A DNA stretch of 64,000 nt from Saccopteryx bilineata. Lineage: Eukaryota > Chordata > Mammalia > Chiroptera > Emballonuridae. Positions within the stretch are counted from its first letter, which is position 1, and the number at the start of each line of letters is the position of its first letter. The position numbers and the translations under genes are program-made. Positions 1 to 11,639 of the stretch are shown piece after piece. The notes below the pieces were generated by a model that was not told the origin of the DNA, searched no databases, and saw only the letters and a program-made list of their open reading frames with translations. The stretch lies in the NCBI RefSeq assembly GCF_036850765.1, contig NC_089495.1, positions 201,501,847-201,565,846 of the forward strand, given 5' to 3'.

Positions 1-429
1 TGCAACTATCCTGGTCATGGCAGACATCGCTAATCAATGGACGGTGGCACACTTCTCAGCTTAACTAAATCTCAGTCCTGAGCTCCAAGGATCAGGGATG
101 ACACATGACTTGAAGTCTATTTGAGTCTCTGGACATGATGGCCTTTGGGGTTCCTCTCAGCCCTCACACTCGGGCTGTTGGAGTGTCCAGCTGGACAGGA
201 GCCTGTGGTGTAATAAGCAGAGGTTGCGGAAGCCTACACCTGGGATACGGCTTCAAGACAAGGCTGACGGGACGGTTGACTGCCGACAGGAATTTTGTCA
301 GCCTCCCTTCCTGTGCCTATGGAGGAGGAGTGAATCAGAAAAGAAACTGGGAGATTTCTGCGGGAGGGTAGCGGGGACGAAGAAGGGAGGACAGCGCATT
401 CGGTGACTTGGAAAAGAGGTGTTCAAGGC

Positions 430-552
430 TCTCCCAACACAAGCTTTGCAACATAAGATGGAGAATCTGAGGCAGAGGGAGGGGCTGGGACCTGCCCAGA
501 GCCACAAGCAGAGCTGAAACTAGAACTCGCAGCCCTTGAGCCAGGGTGCTTC
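430..552 (-). repeat. MIR fragment (antisense)
   Basis: The strand reads like the reverse of the MIR core: a stretch like gatggagaatctgaggcaga, then a 'cctgcccagagccacaagca' portion and an 'actagaactcgcagcc' end. Divergent. Confidence 0.5.
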
Positions 553-734
553 CCAGGGCAGGAACACCCCACTCAGCCTGGAGTAACCCCATGTGTGTGC
601 GTATACCTGTGTGAGCATACCTCTGTGGGCATGCACGTGCAGGGCCAGAGTGCGGCTGTCAGGAGCGGGGGTGCCACCCAGCAGCTCACCAGCAGCACAC
701 CTGGGGTGATGTCCCAGCCTACCTCTGATTCAGC

Positions 735-1015
735 AGGAGTGGGAGAGACACAAAGGGAGGCTGGTGAGGGAGGAGGGCCAAAGACTGAGGGAAGACAGGG
801 ACAGAGGGTGCAGGGAGAAACAGAGCTGAGGGAGACAGGCAGAAGGCGGAGATGGTGGGGGGAGATGCAGAGAGGGAAGGGAGGAGACACTGGAAGAAGG
901 GATGGAGAAAGGGAGGGAGGAGAGCAGAATAAGCACTAATGGGAGAACGGCAGAGGAAGAGAAAGGGCACAGAAGGGAGGGTTTTGTCGTCTTCTTTCTC
1001 AGAGGCAGAGACAGA
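735..1015. repeat. Purine-rich (GGA/GA) low-complexity tract
   Basis: About 280 nt of the plus strand is mostly A and G with irregular gaggga and ggagg units. The open frames on either strand here are composition artefacts. Confidence 0.75.
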
Positions 1016-2514
1016 GGAGGCAGGACAAGGCAGACGGAGGGGTGAGGGCACCCCTTGGCCTCTCCTAGGTAGGTTCTCTGGCTGAGGAGGGGCTGTATAT
1101 GCAGCCAAGCTGCTGCTTCCCCCACATCCGAGCTGGAGCTGACCCAGCCTGCCAGTCACCTGCCAGAGCTATTTCTGGAATGCGGAATCTGGGTCAGACT
1201 GGGGGAGGACGAGAGGGGGTGGCAGCCGCACTGGCAGCTGGGAAGATGGCCAGTTCTGAGTGGGTGGGTGAGTGGGCACTCCATGCCCTGCCTATGGCCA
1301 CTCCTGAGGGGTCCAGTGCACAGTCTGCATGTCCTCACGGCTCTATCTCAATAACCACCCCCCACATCTACCTGCCCACCTACCTACGCGTCTGTGTATG
1401 GGAGTGACAAAGAGCTGTCCTGCCCCTCAGCAACTAGGGGCGCAAAACAGCCCTCGGCAGTGGTGGTTGGGGGATGGGCTCCGACTGCTAGCTTTTTGGA
1501 GACAGACGCTAAGGAAAGGGGGGTGGCCTTTTGAGCAGAGTGACCCCTAGAGGGGCGGCAGTGGCTGAACAAGGACATGTCTGTGTGTTTCTATATGGAG
1601 AGAGGTGATTATGGGCAGGACTGGCATGTATGGTTGGGCAAGTTTTACACTGATTAAGGATGCCACATATAAAGGGGTGTGCCATTCACAACAAAGACAT
1701 AACAGTGATATATTTAGTGTGACAAATTTTTGGCAGATGGCAGTAAAGGATCTTATTCTGATAGAAAATTGTACATCATGACAATTCTCAAGAGATGGTA
1801 GTTACGTGTCTGGGGAGGGGGAACACCCTTTTCTAACCCAGCACAAAGGTACCAGCTGGACCAGCTGCGGCCCTAGGCACAGATCTGAAACCTGGTAGCT
1901 CTGGTTTCCCCCGAGGCAGGTGAGTTTTATGAGCATAAGGGGATCAGAGGGTGGAGGAGAGAGGAGCAAGTACACAGTCGCTGTGGAGACCAGGAGGGAG
2001 GGCTGCCCAGGGAAACATGGGCGTGGGCAGTGAAATGATGTGGCGGCTTCAATCTGCATGAGGCACGATGTCCTCCTGGCTGTGGAGGTGGCATGGGCAT
2101 AGGAGACACTCATGTATGTAAGTGTGCGCGCAGGTGTATGGGGAGAGTATATATACAGGTAAGAATATCAGTGTGCATGTGTTTTTATGTATGTTTTCAT
2201 ACCATATATAGGGCTGAGGGTACAAAACTTTATGTATGTCTGTAAGTAAGTGCATATGGGCACACATGTCTGGGTAGGTGTACGATGTTGCTATGTGATA
2301 CTGTCTTGAGTGTTTGGACTAAAGCTCCAATTGAGGATAATTGAAGCGGCACGTTCCTACACTTACAGCCAGATGCTGAATCACCCATGCAGGCTGTGCG
2401 GCTGGGCGGGCTGTGATTGCCTAAAATCTGGGCCTCAATTCCCAGTCCTTTCCTGAATTCGTGCCCTTTGCTATGTAACTGCAGCTTCTCCCACAAAATG
2501 TGCAGTGCATTTCC

Positions 2515-4575
2515 CTGGACTTTGGCCTTGAACTCATGTGAGTTACTTCAACCAATCAAATAGCAGATGTGACAGAGACTTGAAATGCGCTTGCAAAGTG
2601 GTGTCTGCCCTTTTATACTTCTGCAAACCGCCATGAGGAAAGCATGCCCTGGCTAGGGCAGTGATTCCTGAGGCACCCTTTGGTTCCAGGAGGAGGGTGA
2701 AAGACATGTAGAACAGAACCAGACACCTGACCACATATGAATGAGAACAAATGTGTATTATTGTGTGCCACTGAAATTACGTGCTTGTTTGTTACACAGC
2801 GTTATTGTGGTAACAGCTGACAGATAACAGAAATTGCTACCAAGGGTGGGATGTGTTAGCAACAAAAATATGTAGCATTGGCTCTGGAAACAAGTAGTGA
2901 GCAGTAGGCAAAATGTTACAGTGGGCTTGAAGAATGGTTACCCATCTCATGTAGAGATGAAACACTTGGTAAAACTGTCAATCTACAGTGACTTGAAAAG
3001 GGTACACGGATTTGGGCAAAATGCTGAAAGCAAAAGTTTGGGCAGCACTTGCTAAGGACTTCTAAGAAAGAAAAACTTTATAAAAGAAATAGGGAATGAC
3101 ACAGGATGAGATAGAGAGTGTTTAGAGAGGGACTATAGAAGGTGCAGAACTTGCTGAGTGGCAAATAAATCTGTCAGCTGCAGCCTCTCCTGCTAGTAAA
3201 TCATTCTCAAATTAACATATCAAATCAAGGATAAAGGGCAAAGAGCAAACCAAGGCCATGGTCAGTTAAGATATAACATGTGGACCAGATCAAATCAAGG
3301 GTGTGCTTGTAACATCCTTTATGAATAAGCTAAAATAATGAGGTATTATCTAATAGATACTCTCAGCTGCTCAAAAGGCCTTCCAGAAAGCATAAAGGGC
3401 TTGGCCCCACAGAAGCCTGAGGTACCCAAAGTAGTCATAATTGAATTTAGAGAGACTGGCATGACTCGAAAATAACTGTGGGTGTGGTTTGGGCACATGG
3501 AATTAAGTAGAATCAAATGCATAGAAAACCCATAAAGTGTCTGAGGCAGGTGTGTGGCAGAAACTCTGGTTCACTTAGGCCGAAGGGACTGAGACCATTG
3601 CAGATGTGAAACGACAAGGGGGGTCCCTAACTCTCTTCAGGGAGAACACAGGCTAAGGAAGCTGTTCAGCTGCCAGAAGGAAGGGCACATTCTTCAGTGT
3701 TCTCTTCAGCAGTGGCCAAAAAGGGGACAGAAAAAGGAGGGCTTTCAGAGAGCAGAGCCAAGAGGCAGGGAGACCAATGGATTATGGAGTTAACCCCCGG
3801 GGTGCAGCTGGGGCCTAATCAAGGGAAATTTCCTATCCTAGAGTACTCATCCCACATTGCCCGGCAGGATGTCAGCGTTGCTATGACCCAGTGAGTCTCC
3901 GAATTCCTCCTCCCTCTTTCCCAACAGGAGTGTGGGTTGCACATACCCTGTCCCAATGTCACCAATGTGTGCTGGATGTGGGAGGTGGGCGTGGGAGGGG
4001 GATAACTTTCTCTTTAGATTTTAGGTCACTAGCTCAAGAGGAGTCCCATCTAGACCTGACATAGGTCATGAGATCTGGATGTTATGATTGGATGACATTT
4101 TGGCGGAGGTGTTGAGGATAAGCGTATTTTCTGAATCGATATAGCCAAGAGAGGGGACGGTAGTAATTTGAAGTACTGACCCAGATTCTTCGCTCCTCCC
4201 TGTGTCTATGCCCTTTGCCATGCAGATACCGTTTCCGACACAAAGGCGGGAGGGCACTCTTCCACCCCTAGTCTTTGAGCTTAGTCATATGACTTGCTTT
4301 AGCCAATAGAATTTTAGCAGATATTTTTGCAAGCAGGAGCCTCAAAATGTGCTTGTATATCATTAGGCTTGGTCTCTGGTGCTTCTGCCATCACCATGAG
4401 AACATGCCCTGGCTAAGGCCTCGGATCCCAGGAGGACCCTTCAGTCCCAGAAGCAGAGCGGTCCCAGCTGACTCACACACTTGGGAGCAAGAAACAAATG
4501 CTAACGGTTGCATTACACCATTTTGTGGTAGTTATGCAGCACTACTCTAGCAATAGCTAACCAATACAGGAACGC
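2515..4575 (+). mobile_element. Ancient ERVL-MaLR element: LTR, internal part, LTR
   Basis: The segments at about 2515-2825 and 4180-4570 resemble each other and MLT1/MST-type LTRs: an 'accaatcaaatagcagat' or 'gccaatagaattttagcag' part, then 'catgccctggcta', then a 'gttacacag...aacagctgacagataacag' type end. Between them, from about 2830, the sequence follows the MaLR internal start (gctaccaagggtgggatgtg, a 'tttgggcaaaatgctgaaag' portion). The internal part is non-coding, as usual for MaLR. It is heavily decayed, with no open frame of note, and inserted in the plus direction opposite to DLGAP4. Confidence 0.65.
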
Positions 4576-5160
4576 AAACAGTCCTGAGACATGCAGCCCA
4601 CCACTCGCCCTCGACACACGCCTGAGTGATTGGGGTTGGGGGAGATTAGTGAATGAGAGTTTATCGGTAGAAAATTGCTGGGGCGCTCTATGTCCCCCCC
4701 CCAGGCCCACTTTGTACTTAAGAGAACTTTTCATGGGCCTGACGACGTGGGCAATCTTATCCTTTACCCGAGGCTCTGACGGAACTATACAGGACTGCCC
4801 GGGAGAGCTTGGCAGGGATGCCCTGGGTTTGAAGGCCGCAGAGCCTGGGCTTCAACCCCCGCTTGGAGACCTGCAAAATGCACAGGCTGGCAGGGCTACG
4901 TGTGTGTGACAGCAGGCTGGGCGGAAGACAGCCGCAGACCAACCCATACTTTCTGAGTGCCACAAAGCGAAGACCTCACTTCACACAGCTTTGCAGGAGC
5001 CAAGGGAGAAAGCAGGGCTGGAGCGGTCTTCAGAGAATCCTGCCCAAGATGTCTGCCTGGCCTGGCCGGGCCAGGTACCCCAGCAGAAAGAGGCTGAGTG
5101 GAGAGGAGGGGACCACTGGCTGGGGGAGCCGAGGAAGAATAAGAAACAGTGGGCTGGAGG

Positions 5161-5552
5161 CTCTGGCCGGTTGGCTCAGTGGTAGAGTGTCGGCCTGGCG
5201 TGCAGAAGTCCCAGGTTCGATTCACAACCAGGGCACACAGGAGAGGCGCCCATCTGCTTCTCCACTCCCCCCCCCCTTCCTCTCTGTCTCTCTCTTCCCC
5301 TCCCGCAGCTGAGGCTCCATTGGAACAAAGATGGCCCGGGCGCTGGGGATGGCTCTGTGGCCTCTGCCCCAGATGCTAGAGTGGCTCCGGTTGCAACAGA
5401 GCGACGCCCCGGAGGGGCAGAGCATCACCCCCTGGTGGGCAGAGCGTCGCCCCCTGGTGGGCATGCTGGGTGGATCCCGGTCGGGCGCATGAGGGAGTCT
5501 GTCTGACTATCTCTCCCCATTTCCAGCTTCAGAAAATTACAAAAAAAAAAAA
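5161..5552 (+). mobile_element. Long bat tRNA-derived SINE, copy 1
   Basis: The tRNA-like head has an A box (tggctcagtggtagag) and a B box (ggttcgattc), then a roughly 300-nt body and a poly-A tail. Target-site duplications of 15 nt flank it (5146-5160 and 5553-5567, one mismatch). The body has a local duplication, so the ccccctggtgggc block occurs twice (5426-5440, 5448-5462). Confidence 0.93.
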
Positions 5553-6119
5553 ACAGTGAGCTGGAGGGAGACTGCCCATGCCAAGAAAGAAGGCCATGCG
5601 GGCCCTGCAGGAGAGGAGAAACTCCAAAAGCCCCATGGGGAGAAAGAGCCAGCACGGGGCATCTGTAATACAGAGAGCCCTGATGCCAGACAACATCTGT
5701 ACTAGCCTGAAACCGCCAGGGGCAAACAAGGAGCAGAGAAGACACCACCGTGCCCTGCTGCCGGTGCGTGAGATACTGAGGTAGATGAGACTGAAATTCA
5801 AAGTGAGACCAGGCTGGTCTTAATATCTGAAAAACGATGCTGTTCCTTAAGATCTAAAAGGGACCGGAAAAGCTCAGGACCTGCCTCTCTATCACCCAGG
5901 CAATAGCAAAACAATGTTTCTTGCTCTGCTCCCTGGAAAGACCAGTTCATTCAGTAAATACGCTGGTTTCCTGTGTATAGACTATCCACAGGATTCGGGC
6001 TCATTTATGAACATCAAACACCAACCCAGCACTCTGAACAGCTGTCTCTCTTCGCACAACGATCCAACCCCAATTGCCTTCCATTGTTAGGAAACTCCGA
6101 GTCAAGCCAGAAACCTGTG

Positions 6120-6280
6120 ATAACAGCTACCACTTGTCAGCTCCTACTGTGTGCAAGGCCCTGATAAAGACTGATGCTTTCTACGCTCAGTCTTAACGTC
6201 ATCTCCCCAAGAGCTCCCCAATTTATGTACAGATGGGAAAATGGAGACCCAGGAAGGAGGACCAGCTAGCCAGAGTAAGC
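6120..6280 (-). repeat. MIR (antisense)
   Basis: It has the reverse MIR order: a 'cctactgtgtgcaaggccctg' start, then 'acagatgggaaaatggagac', then a 'gaccagctagccagagtaag' end. Confidence 0.7.
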
Positions 6281-6892
6281 TCAAAGCTCTCTCTACTAAA
6301 CCAAATATTGTGCTACAATTTCCATGGCTTGCTCTGGGACACAGGGTCCTCTCTTTTCTCTGGTCCCGCGTGGGTTATCTTCAGAGGGTTTAGAACAAGT
6401 ATCAGGAAGCGCAGTTTGTTCCTGATTGTGACTATAAGAGAAACTGGCAAACTCACTCCTTTGAGAGGACTCGAAGCAGATGCCTGCCTCTCCTGGAAGG
6501 CTCTGCTGCCCCTGCAGGTTCTGCCCTGCCCACAGATTTGCCTACTTGAGTCCCAACAGGTAGGCAGAGCGTCAGTGAGCCCAGCCGGCCAGCAGGTGGC
6601 TGCTCTGAGCCAGGGTCTGGAGAGCCGGGGGCAACGAAGTCCTATCCGAGGCTGGAGCCTTCCCCAACCTTTTCACCCTGACACCAGAGCTGACATCTGC
6701 CTCTGTAACCCCCATCTGCGCACCAGTTCACCAGCTGCTGGGAAGTTCAGCGCCAAGGCTTCCTGCTTTTGCTCCTTAACCATCCCTCCCATCCTGGCCA
6801 GCCCACCACGAATTCCTCCCCAGCATTTACCTCCGGCTGCCCTGTCCCGCCCCCAAATAAAACCAAACCCCTCTTTTCAGCTCGGAACTCAC

Positions 6893-7133
6893 TCGGAAGC
6901 GTGCGACTGTTGCTGAGGCTACTGGTGCTGGGCGGTGGGGAGAGGGACTGCAGGGAGACACTGTCCTCTTCTTGCGAGCAGCCCGCCTGGATGGCGCGCA
7001 GGTAGCTGTGGCTGCGGGAGCGGAAGTAGCTTGGCAGCGGCAAGTCCAGCGTCTCCGCCGCTGTCGACTCCGCTTCGCTGCAGGCCGACTCGCAGGCCGC
7101 CTCGTACTGGTCGCTTAGATCTGCCTCCCGTAC
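6893..7133 (-). CDS. DLGAP4: DLGAP4 fifth coding exon, with a GK-binding repeat
   Basis: The exon is 241 nt, 80 codons plus 1 nt, reading VREADLSDQYEAACES onward to SLSNSRTLP. It contains RSRSHSYLRAI (about residues 506-516), a GK-binding repeat of the SAPAP family whose serine is the usual phosphorylation site for MAGUK binding, followed by QAGCSQEEDSVSLQS. The acceptor ggacag precedes 7133 and the donor is gtgagt at 6887-6892. The next exon, expected to begin with the end of a serine codon and lead into a proline-rich KKTPPPVPPR segment, is not present to the left in this window. Confidence 0.96.
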
Positions 7134-7299
7134 CTGTCCAGGCAAAGGCAGGCATCAGGGGCCAGCTGTGCCCAGCCTAGAGGGATGGGGAACTTTGTGG
7201 TCAGCTCAGCTGCAGGGCTGTCGAGTCTGTGGGGCCTCAACCCAGCCCACTCTCCCCTCCCCTTTCCTCCCCATTCCATCTCACTCAGAACCGGGTGAG

Positions 7300-7680
7300 C
7301 ACCTGTAGGCCTTTGAAATATACTTGCCCATCTCACCTCTCTGGGCCTCACTTTTCCCATCTCTACAATGGAGGAGTAGCTAACTGCTAAGGATAGTTTC
7401 TAGAATATTAACTAGGTTATATCTGTGTGGCCACACTGATGGACTGATAAATTTTGAGGCCACATCTGAGTTCTGGGTGGAAGGGGGAGAGGAGGCTATA
7501 ATCAATTAGTAAGGTCTGTCAGGAACGTCGGAATGGGGTGCCAATAGGTATGCTAGATGCATACTTTATAGATATTTACCATTTATAAAATGGGGGCTAG
7601 TTACTGACCAAATTTTATAGAATTATGGTCAACATTAAATGAGGTAATTCATACTATGTGCAGTGAGGGGTAGATATCTA
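7300..7680 (+). repeat. Two adjacent MIR fragments
   Basis: The first (about 7305-7400) carries 'cacctctctgggcctcactt' and 'catctctacaatgg'. The second (about 7575-7665) carries 'ataaaatgggggctagttac' and 'aaatgaggtaattcatac'. Both are in sense orientation. Confidence 0.6.
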
Positions 7681-7717
7681 CCAGGGGTACCAGTAAGTGG
7701 CAGAACCAAACACTCCA

Positions 7718-8078
7718 GGCCCTGGCCGGTTGGCTCAGTGGTAGAGCGTCAGCCTGGCGTGCAGGAGTCCTGGGTTCGATTCCCAGCCAGGGCACACAGG
7801 AGAAGCGCCCATTTGCTTCTCCACCCCTCCCCCTCTTCTTCCTCTCTGTCTCTCTCTTCCCCTCCTGCAGCCAAGGCTCCCTTGGAGCAAAGTTTGACCG
7901 GGCACTGAGGATGGCTCTGTGGCCTCTGCCTCAGGTGCTAGAATGGCTCTGATTGTGGCAGAGCGACGCCCTAGATGGGCGGAACATCGCCCCCTGGTGG
8001 GCATGCCAGTGGATCCAGGTAGGGCGCATGTGGGAGTCTGTATGACTGCCTCCCCATTTCCAACTTCAGAAAAATACC

Positions 8079-8103
<25 letters not shown>
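7718..8103 (+). mobile_element. Long bat tRNA-derived SINE, copy 2
   Basis: It starts ggccctggccggttggctca and ends in a long A run. A 16-nt target-site duplication flanks it (7702-7717 and 8104-8119, with about two mismatches). The body holds cgccccctggtgggc at 7988-8002. Confidence 0.94.
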
Positions 8104-8109
<6 letters not shown>

Positions 8110-8787
8110 AAATGCTCCAAATTAATCAAGCCCTGGTATACAGAGTGGATATTGGGGAGGGGGTCTGGAATGGAGGCAGAGCCCAGGGATGAAGCTGATG
8201 CCATAGTCTGGTGAGAAAACAAGACTGGATGAGGGTTGTGGCAGTGAAGATTGATTAGTGATATCTGCCATGGGCAGTCTGTAGAATAGCAGTATGATTG
8301 CTATTTACTACCTCATATCTAATTCAATCTCATCTAGAATGCTTCAAAGTGTCCCCCCAGAGAGAACCGAAGAAGATCCTCCAAATCTGCAGCTGAAGGT
8401 ATGAGCAGAGGGACCTCACCATCCAAACATTCTCTAGGGGTTCTGGAAGGGTCTGCCTGACTCATGTTTCAGGCCATGCTGGTAACTGGGGATCACAGAA
8501 TATAAGCTGAGGAGTCTGTGGGCCAAAAATGGACACTGGGTGGCAGTCTTGGAGGAAGCTTGGTGGCTACAGGGAAGGAGGAGAAGCTGACTGAGCACCA
8601 CAGGGAGGAGAAGATGGAAACGGGCCTGGGGACAGCTCTGCTCTGGACCAGGCTGTATGACCTCAGGCCCTCACTATCCTCTGGGTCAATGTTGCCTTAT
8701 CTAAATGAAAGGCCTGCATACTTGTCTGACACGGCATCAAGTAACATGACATCACGCGATTTGCAGTGCATGTTTAGAAAGGTCTAA

Positions 8788-8960
8788 ATCTGTGCTGTCT
8801 GATGCAATAGTAACTAACCATCTGTGGCTATTTAGGTATAATTAAAATTAAATAAAGAATTCATTTCCTTACTCACATTTCATTTGCTTATGCTACCTGA
8901 CCGGCCAGCTTGGATTACAGAACATTTCTGTCTTCGTAGAAAGTTCTATCGGAACTTCTA
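8788..8960 (+). mobile_element. Old hAT-Charlie-type fragment
   Basis: It reads like the mammalian family with 'tgtgctgtctgatgcaatag', 'ccatctgtggctatttaggt' and a closing 'gaacttctacagggctg' part. The family name was not settled. Confidence 0.5.
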
Positions 8961-9127
8961 CAGGGCTGATAAAAGGCAATGTGGCACATTCAAAATTAAT
9001 TTGGAGGGGCTATGAAAGAGACAGGTGTTTTACTGCCAACGTCCCCACGCTGCCACCTGAAGTATACCGAGAGGCCCCTGTGAGTGCCAAAGGCAAGGAG
9101 GTCTTGCTTTGGGATTACACGGTAATG

Positions 9128-9350
9128 GCACAGCCCTGGAACAAGACCGTCAGGGTTTCAGTCCCTGGTTCACTTCCTCACAATATAAATCTGGGCAAGT
9201 CACTTCACTGCTCTGTGCCTCAGTTTCCCAGCTATAAAACGGGGGCTAGTTATAGGCCAAAATTTATAGGATTGTTGTCGAGCTTGAGATATATCACATC
9301 ACGAGCTTAGAATAGTGTCTGGGAGAGTTAGCACCTGCTAACCTGTACCT
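9128..9350 (+). repeat. MIR (sense)
   Basis: The MIR order is clear: 'ggtaatggcacagccctgga', then 'gggcaagtcacttcactgct', 'gtgcctcagtttcccagc' and a degenerate 3' part ending near 'gaatagtgtctggga'. Confidence 0.8.
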
Positions 9351-9983
9351 ACTATTACAGGCAGCTCCGTGGGGTGACTACAAGGATCTATAAATGTTGG
9401 TTAAGATGCTCCCAAGCTCTGGTGTGGGGGGTCACCTGGTTAGTGCTATTGGCATGTTCAGGGAACTGCCCTGGGGGTCTGGTATTTGAATACATTCTTA
9501 CCAAATGCCTGTTGAAGTAAAAGGAGAAAGAGGTGGCCTGGCCACTGTGGACTCCCCAAGGACTCTCTGCTGGGATACTGTGTTCAAGAGGCACTGTGAC
9601 GTGGGCCGGGAGGCACATAAGGCATCCGCATCTGGCATCAGGAAGTGTGGGGTCAGTCCTACTTACTTTTGCCCCTATAGGACATGTGGCCTTAGACACG
9701 TTCCTTGCCCACTTCTGGTCACTATGAGGGGTTGAGCTCAGAGCACCTTTCTTGCTCTACTTTCTGGTCCTGGGGCTGGAATCTGGGAGGGAGGAGAGGG
9801 CCACTTCCAGGGGCAGGATGAGCATGCGTGGGAGGGGTCACCCTTAGGATGGTCAGTGCCAGGACTGCACCACATCCATAAACCTTTGTAAAACTAAAAA
9901 GTCTCTGCATTCAGAAAGTCCCAACACCCCGACACCCTTAAAGGTCTTGCTGGAGGCCCCAAAAGGACAAAAGTCAGGGGGTT

Positions 9984-10360
9984 GGCCCTGGCTGGTTGGC
10001 TCAGTGGTAGAGTGTCGGCCTGGCGTGCAGAGGTCCCGGGTTCGATTCCCGGCCAGGGCACACAGGAGAAGCGCCCATCTGCTTCTCCACCCCTCCCCCT
10101 CTCCTTCCTCTCTGTCTCTCTCTTCCCCTCCTGCAGCCGAGGCTCCATTGGAGCAAAGATGGCCCGGGCGCTGGGGATGGCTCCTTGGCCTCTGCCCCAG
10201 GTGCTAGAGTGGCTCTGGTCGCAACAGAGCGATGCCCTGGAGGGGCAGAGCGTCGCCCTGGTGGGCGTGCCGGGTGGATCCCAGTTGGATGCATGCGGGA
10301 GTCTGTCTGACTGTCTCTCCCCGTTTCCAGCTTCAAAAAAATACAAAAAAAAAAAAAAAA
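9984..10360 (+). mobile_element. Long bat tRNA-derived SINE, copy 3
   Basis: Head, body and A tail are as in the other copies. The ccccctggtgggc block has lost two bases here (about 10254-10266), so the CTCF-like core is broken. The target-site duplication is poor or absent by eye. Confidence 0.92.
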
Positions 10361-10559
10361 GGGGGTCTGGGGGCTGGGACCTGGGGGCAATACCACCAAT
10401 ACCACCAGCACCCAGCCTGCCCAATTAGAAGTCTCCCCACGCTTCTCCCCAGCCTGGGGGGAGGCGAGGACAGAGGGAGCCAGAAGACCCTTGGGGAATG
10501 CTTTCCCTTATCTGGGGGTTATTTCTTACTCCATTCATAGAACCTTGCTCATTCGTTCC

Positions 10560-10645
10560 CACTTCTGGAAAGCGGAAACTGAGGCACAGAGAAGTGAAGC
10601 AATAGGGCCAGGGAGTAGAAGGTCAGGGCACCAACCGAACCTAGA
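10560..10645 (-). repeat. MIR fragment (antisense)
   Basis: It has 'gcggaaactgaggcacagag' followed by a 'gaagtgaagcaatagggcca' portion, the reverse MIR core. Confidence 0.6.
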
Positions 10646-10790
10646 CTCCACCCTCATTGGAGGTGGCTGTCTGGGTGCCGGCTCCGCTTGTAGCTGCCTG
10701 GGCTGGGAGCCAGGACCACTCAGGCGCCAGGCCTAAAGCTCAGCCCTGGATTCTGGGTTTGGGGCACAAACGAATGGCAAACATACTGAC

Positions 10791-10841
10791 CTGCTGCTCG
10801 TGGCCAAACAACTGCGGAATCAAGGAGGCCTGCCCAAAAAT
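10791..10841 (-). CDS. DLGAP4: DLGAP4 51-nt microexon (IFGQASLIPQLFGHEQQ)
   Basis: This exon is too short for ordinary ORF calling and was found by looking for the expected peptide. It is exactly 17 codons. The acceptor is a pyrimidine tract ending ctctctttttacag before 10841; the donor is gtcagt at 10785-10790. Both flanking introns are phase 0, so including or skipping it leaves the frame intact, which suggests a cassette exon. The encoded peptide is hydrophobic compared with its polar neighbours. Its role is unknown to me; tissue-regulated inclusion is an inference. Confidence 0.93.
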
Positions 10842-11639
10842 CTGTAAAAAGAGAGGGGGAGGGTTATGGGGAGACCAAGGCTGGGGCTGGGGATGGTTGT
10901 TCAGGCTCGGCTGCAAGAGAACTTGTGGCTGGCTGGTCTAACCTCCTCCTCGGACTGGCTGAGGCCCAGGTGCTAGGAGGTCTCACTTGGTTTCCTCCAG
11001 GGATGGGAGGCTCACTCCTTCTGGGACTGGGCATTGCTGAGGACTTGTATGCTGCTGTTTACACATCTTACTCTGGGCTGGCCCCTGGCACCATGGATGC
11101 CCTGCCTGCTGCCTCTTACCTGGGCAGGCAGCCCCCAGCATCTACAGATTAGGGACACAGCCCAGAGCCTTCTCTTTCCTGGTCAGGGCCTGCACAGACC
11201 AACACCTAGTGGGCGGGGGCTCCTTCTGGCAGGATTCAAGATCTCAGGGACAGCTAGAGCTGGCGTACCTCGGACTTTGGGGCCACCAGTGGGGCTCAGG
11301 TCACTGAAGCTCCTGGGGTTAAAGGTTTGGTGGGTCAGGGGGTCCTGTGCTAGGACAGAGCTGGGGCCAGGCACGGGGTAATAGGAGGGACCTGCTGGGG
11401 TCCCCAGCTTGGCTGAGATCCAGCGCCTTTTTGTGCCACCAGAGGACAAAGGTGTCCCGGTGCCAGGGCCAGGCAGGCAATGCAAATGGGGCAGAGAGCA
11501 CCATGGAAACAAGACACACCACAGTCAGAAAAATGTGAACCAGGGGAGAGAAAAATGGAGGCAGCTACAGACAGAAGACAGAAAGCCGAGAGAACATGAT
11601 GGGGAGAGGCAGGGAGGGAGGCCGTCCATTCAGGAAAAA

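Larger units (their letters stand above)
1..6892 (-). other. DLGAP4: Intron after the fifth coding exon (incomplete)
   Basis: Besides the listed repeats nothing coding was found. About 1070-2510, 4580-5145, 5570-6120 and 6290-6892 are non-repetitive or too decayed to name. A TG-rich degenerate tract lies near 2110-2200. Family knowledge says shorter DLGAP4 isoforms start at a promoter downstream of this exon; I did not find their first exon here. Confidence 0.7.
7134..10790 (-). other. DLGAP4: Intron between microexon and fifth exon
   Basis: It holds two long bat SINEs, MIR fragments and a hAT-Charlie-like fragment. 8120-8780 and 9360-9980 show nothing recognisable. Confidence 0.85.

Noticed and set aside
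5161..5230. tRNA gene from the A and B boxes
   Set aside because: The tRNA-like heads of all copies are SINE promoters joined to a SINE body and poly-A tail; no standalone cloverleaf gene was found.
6233..6916. 227-codon plus-strand frame
   Set aside because: It begins in a reversed MIR and ends over the antisense of a DLGAP4 exon. The peptide resembles no family.
9894..10428. Frames of 136-176 codons around 10 kb
   Set aside because: They translate the long SINE; near-identical peptides recur at the other SINE copies.
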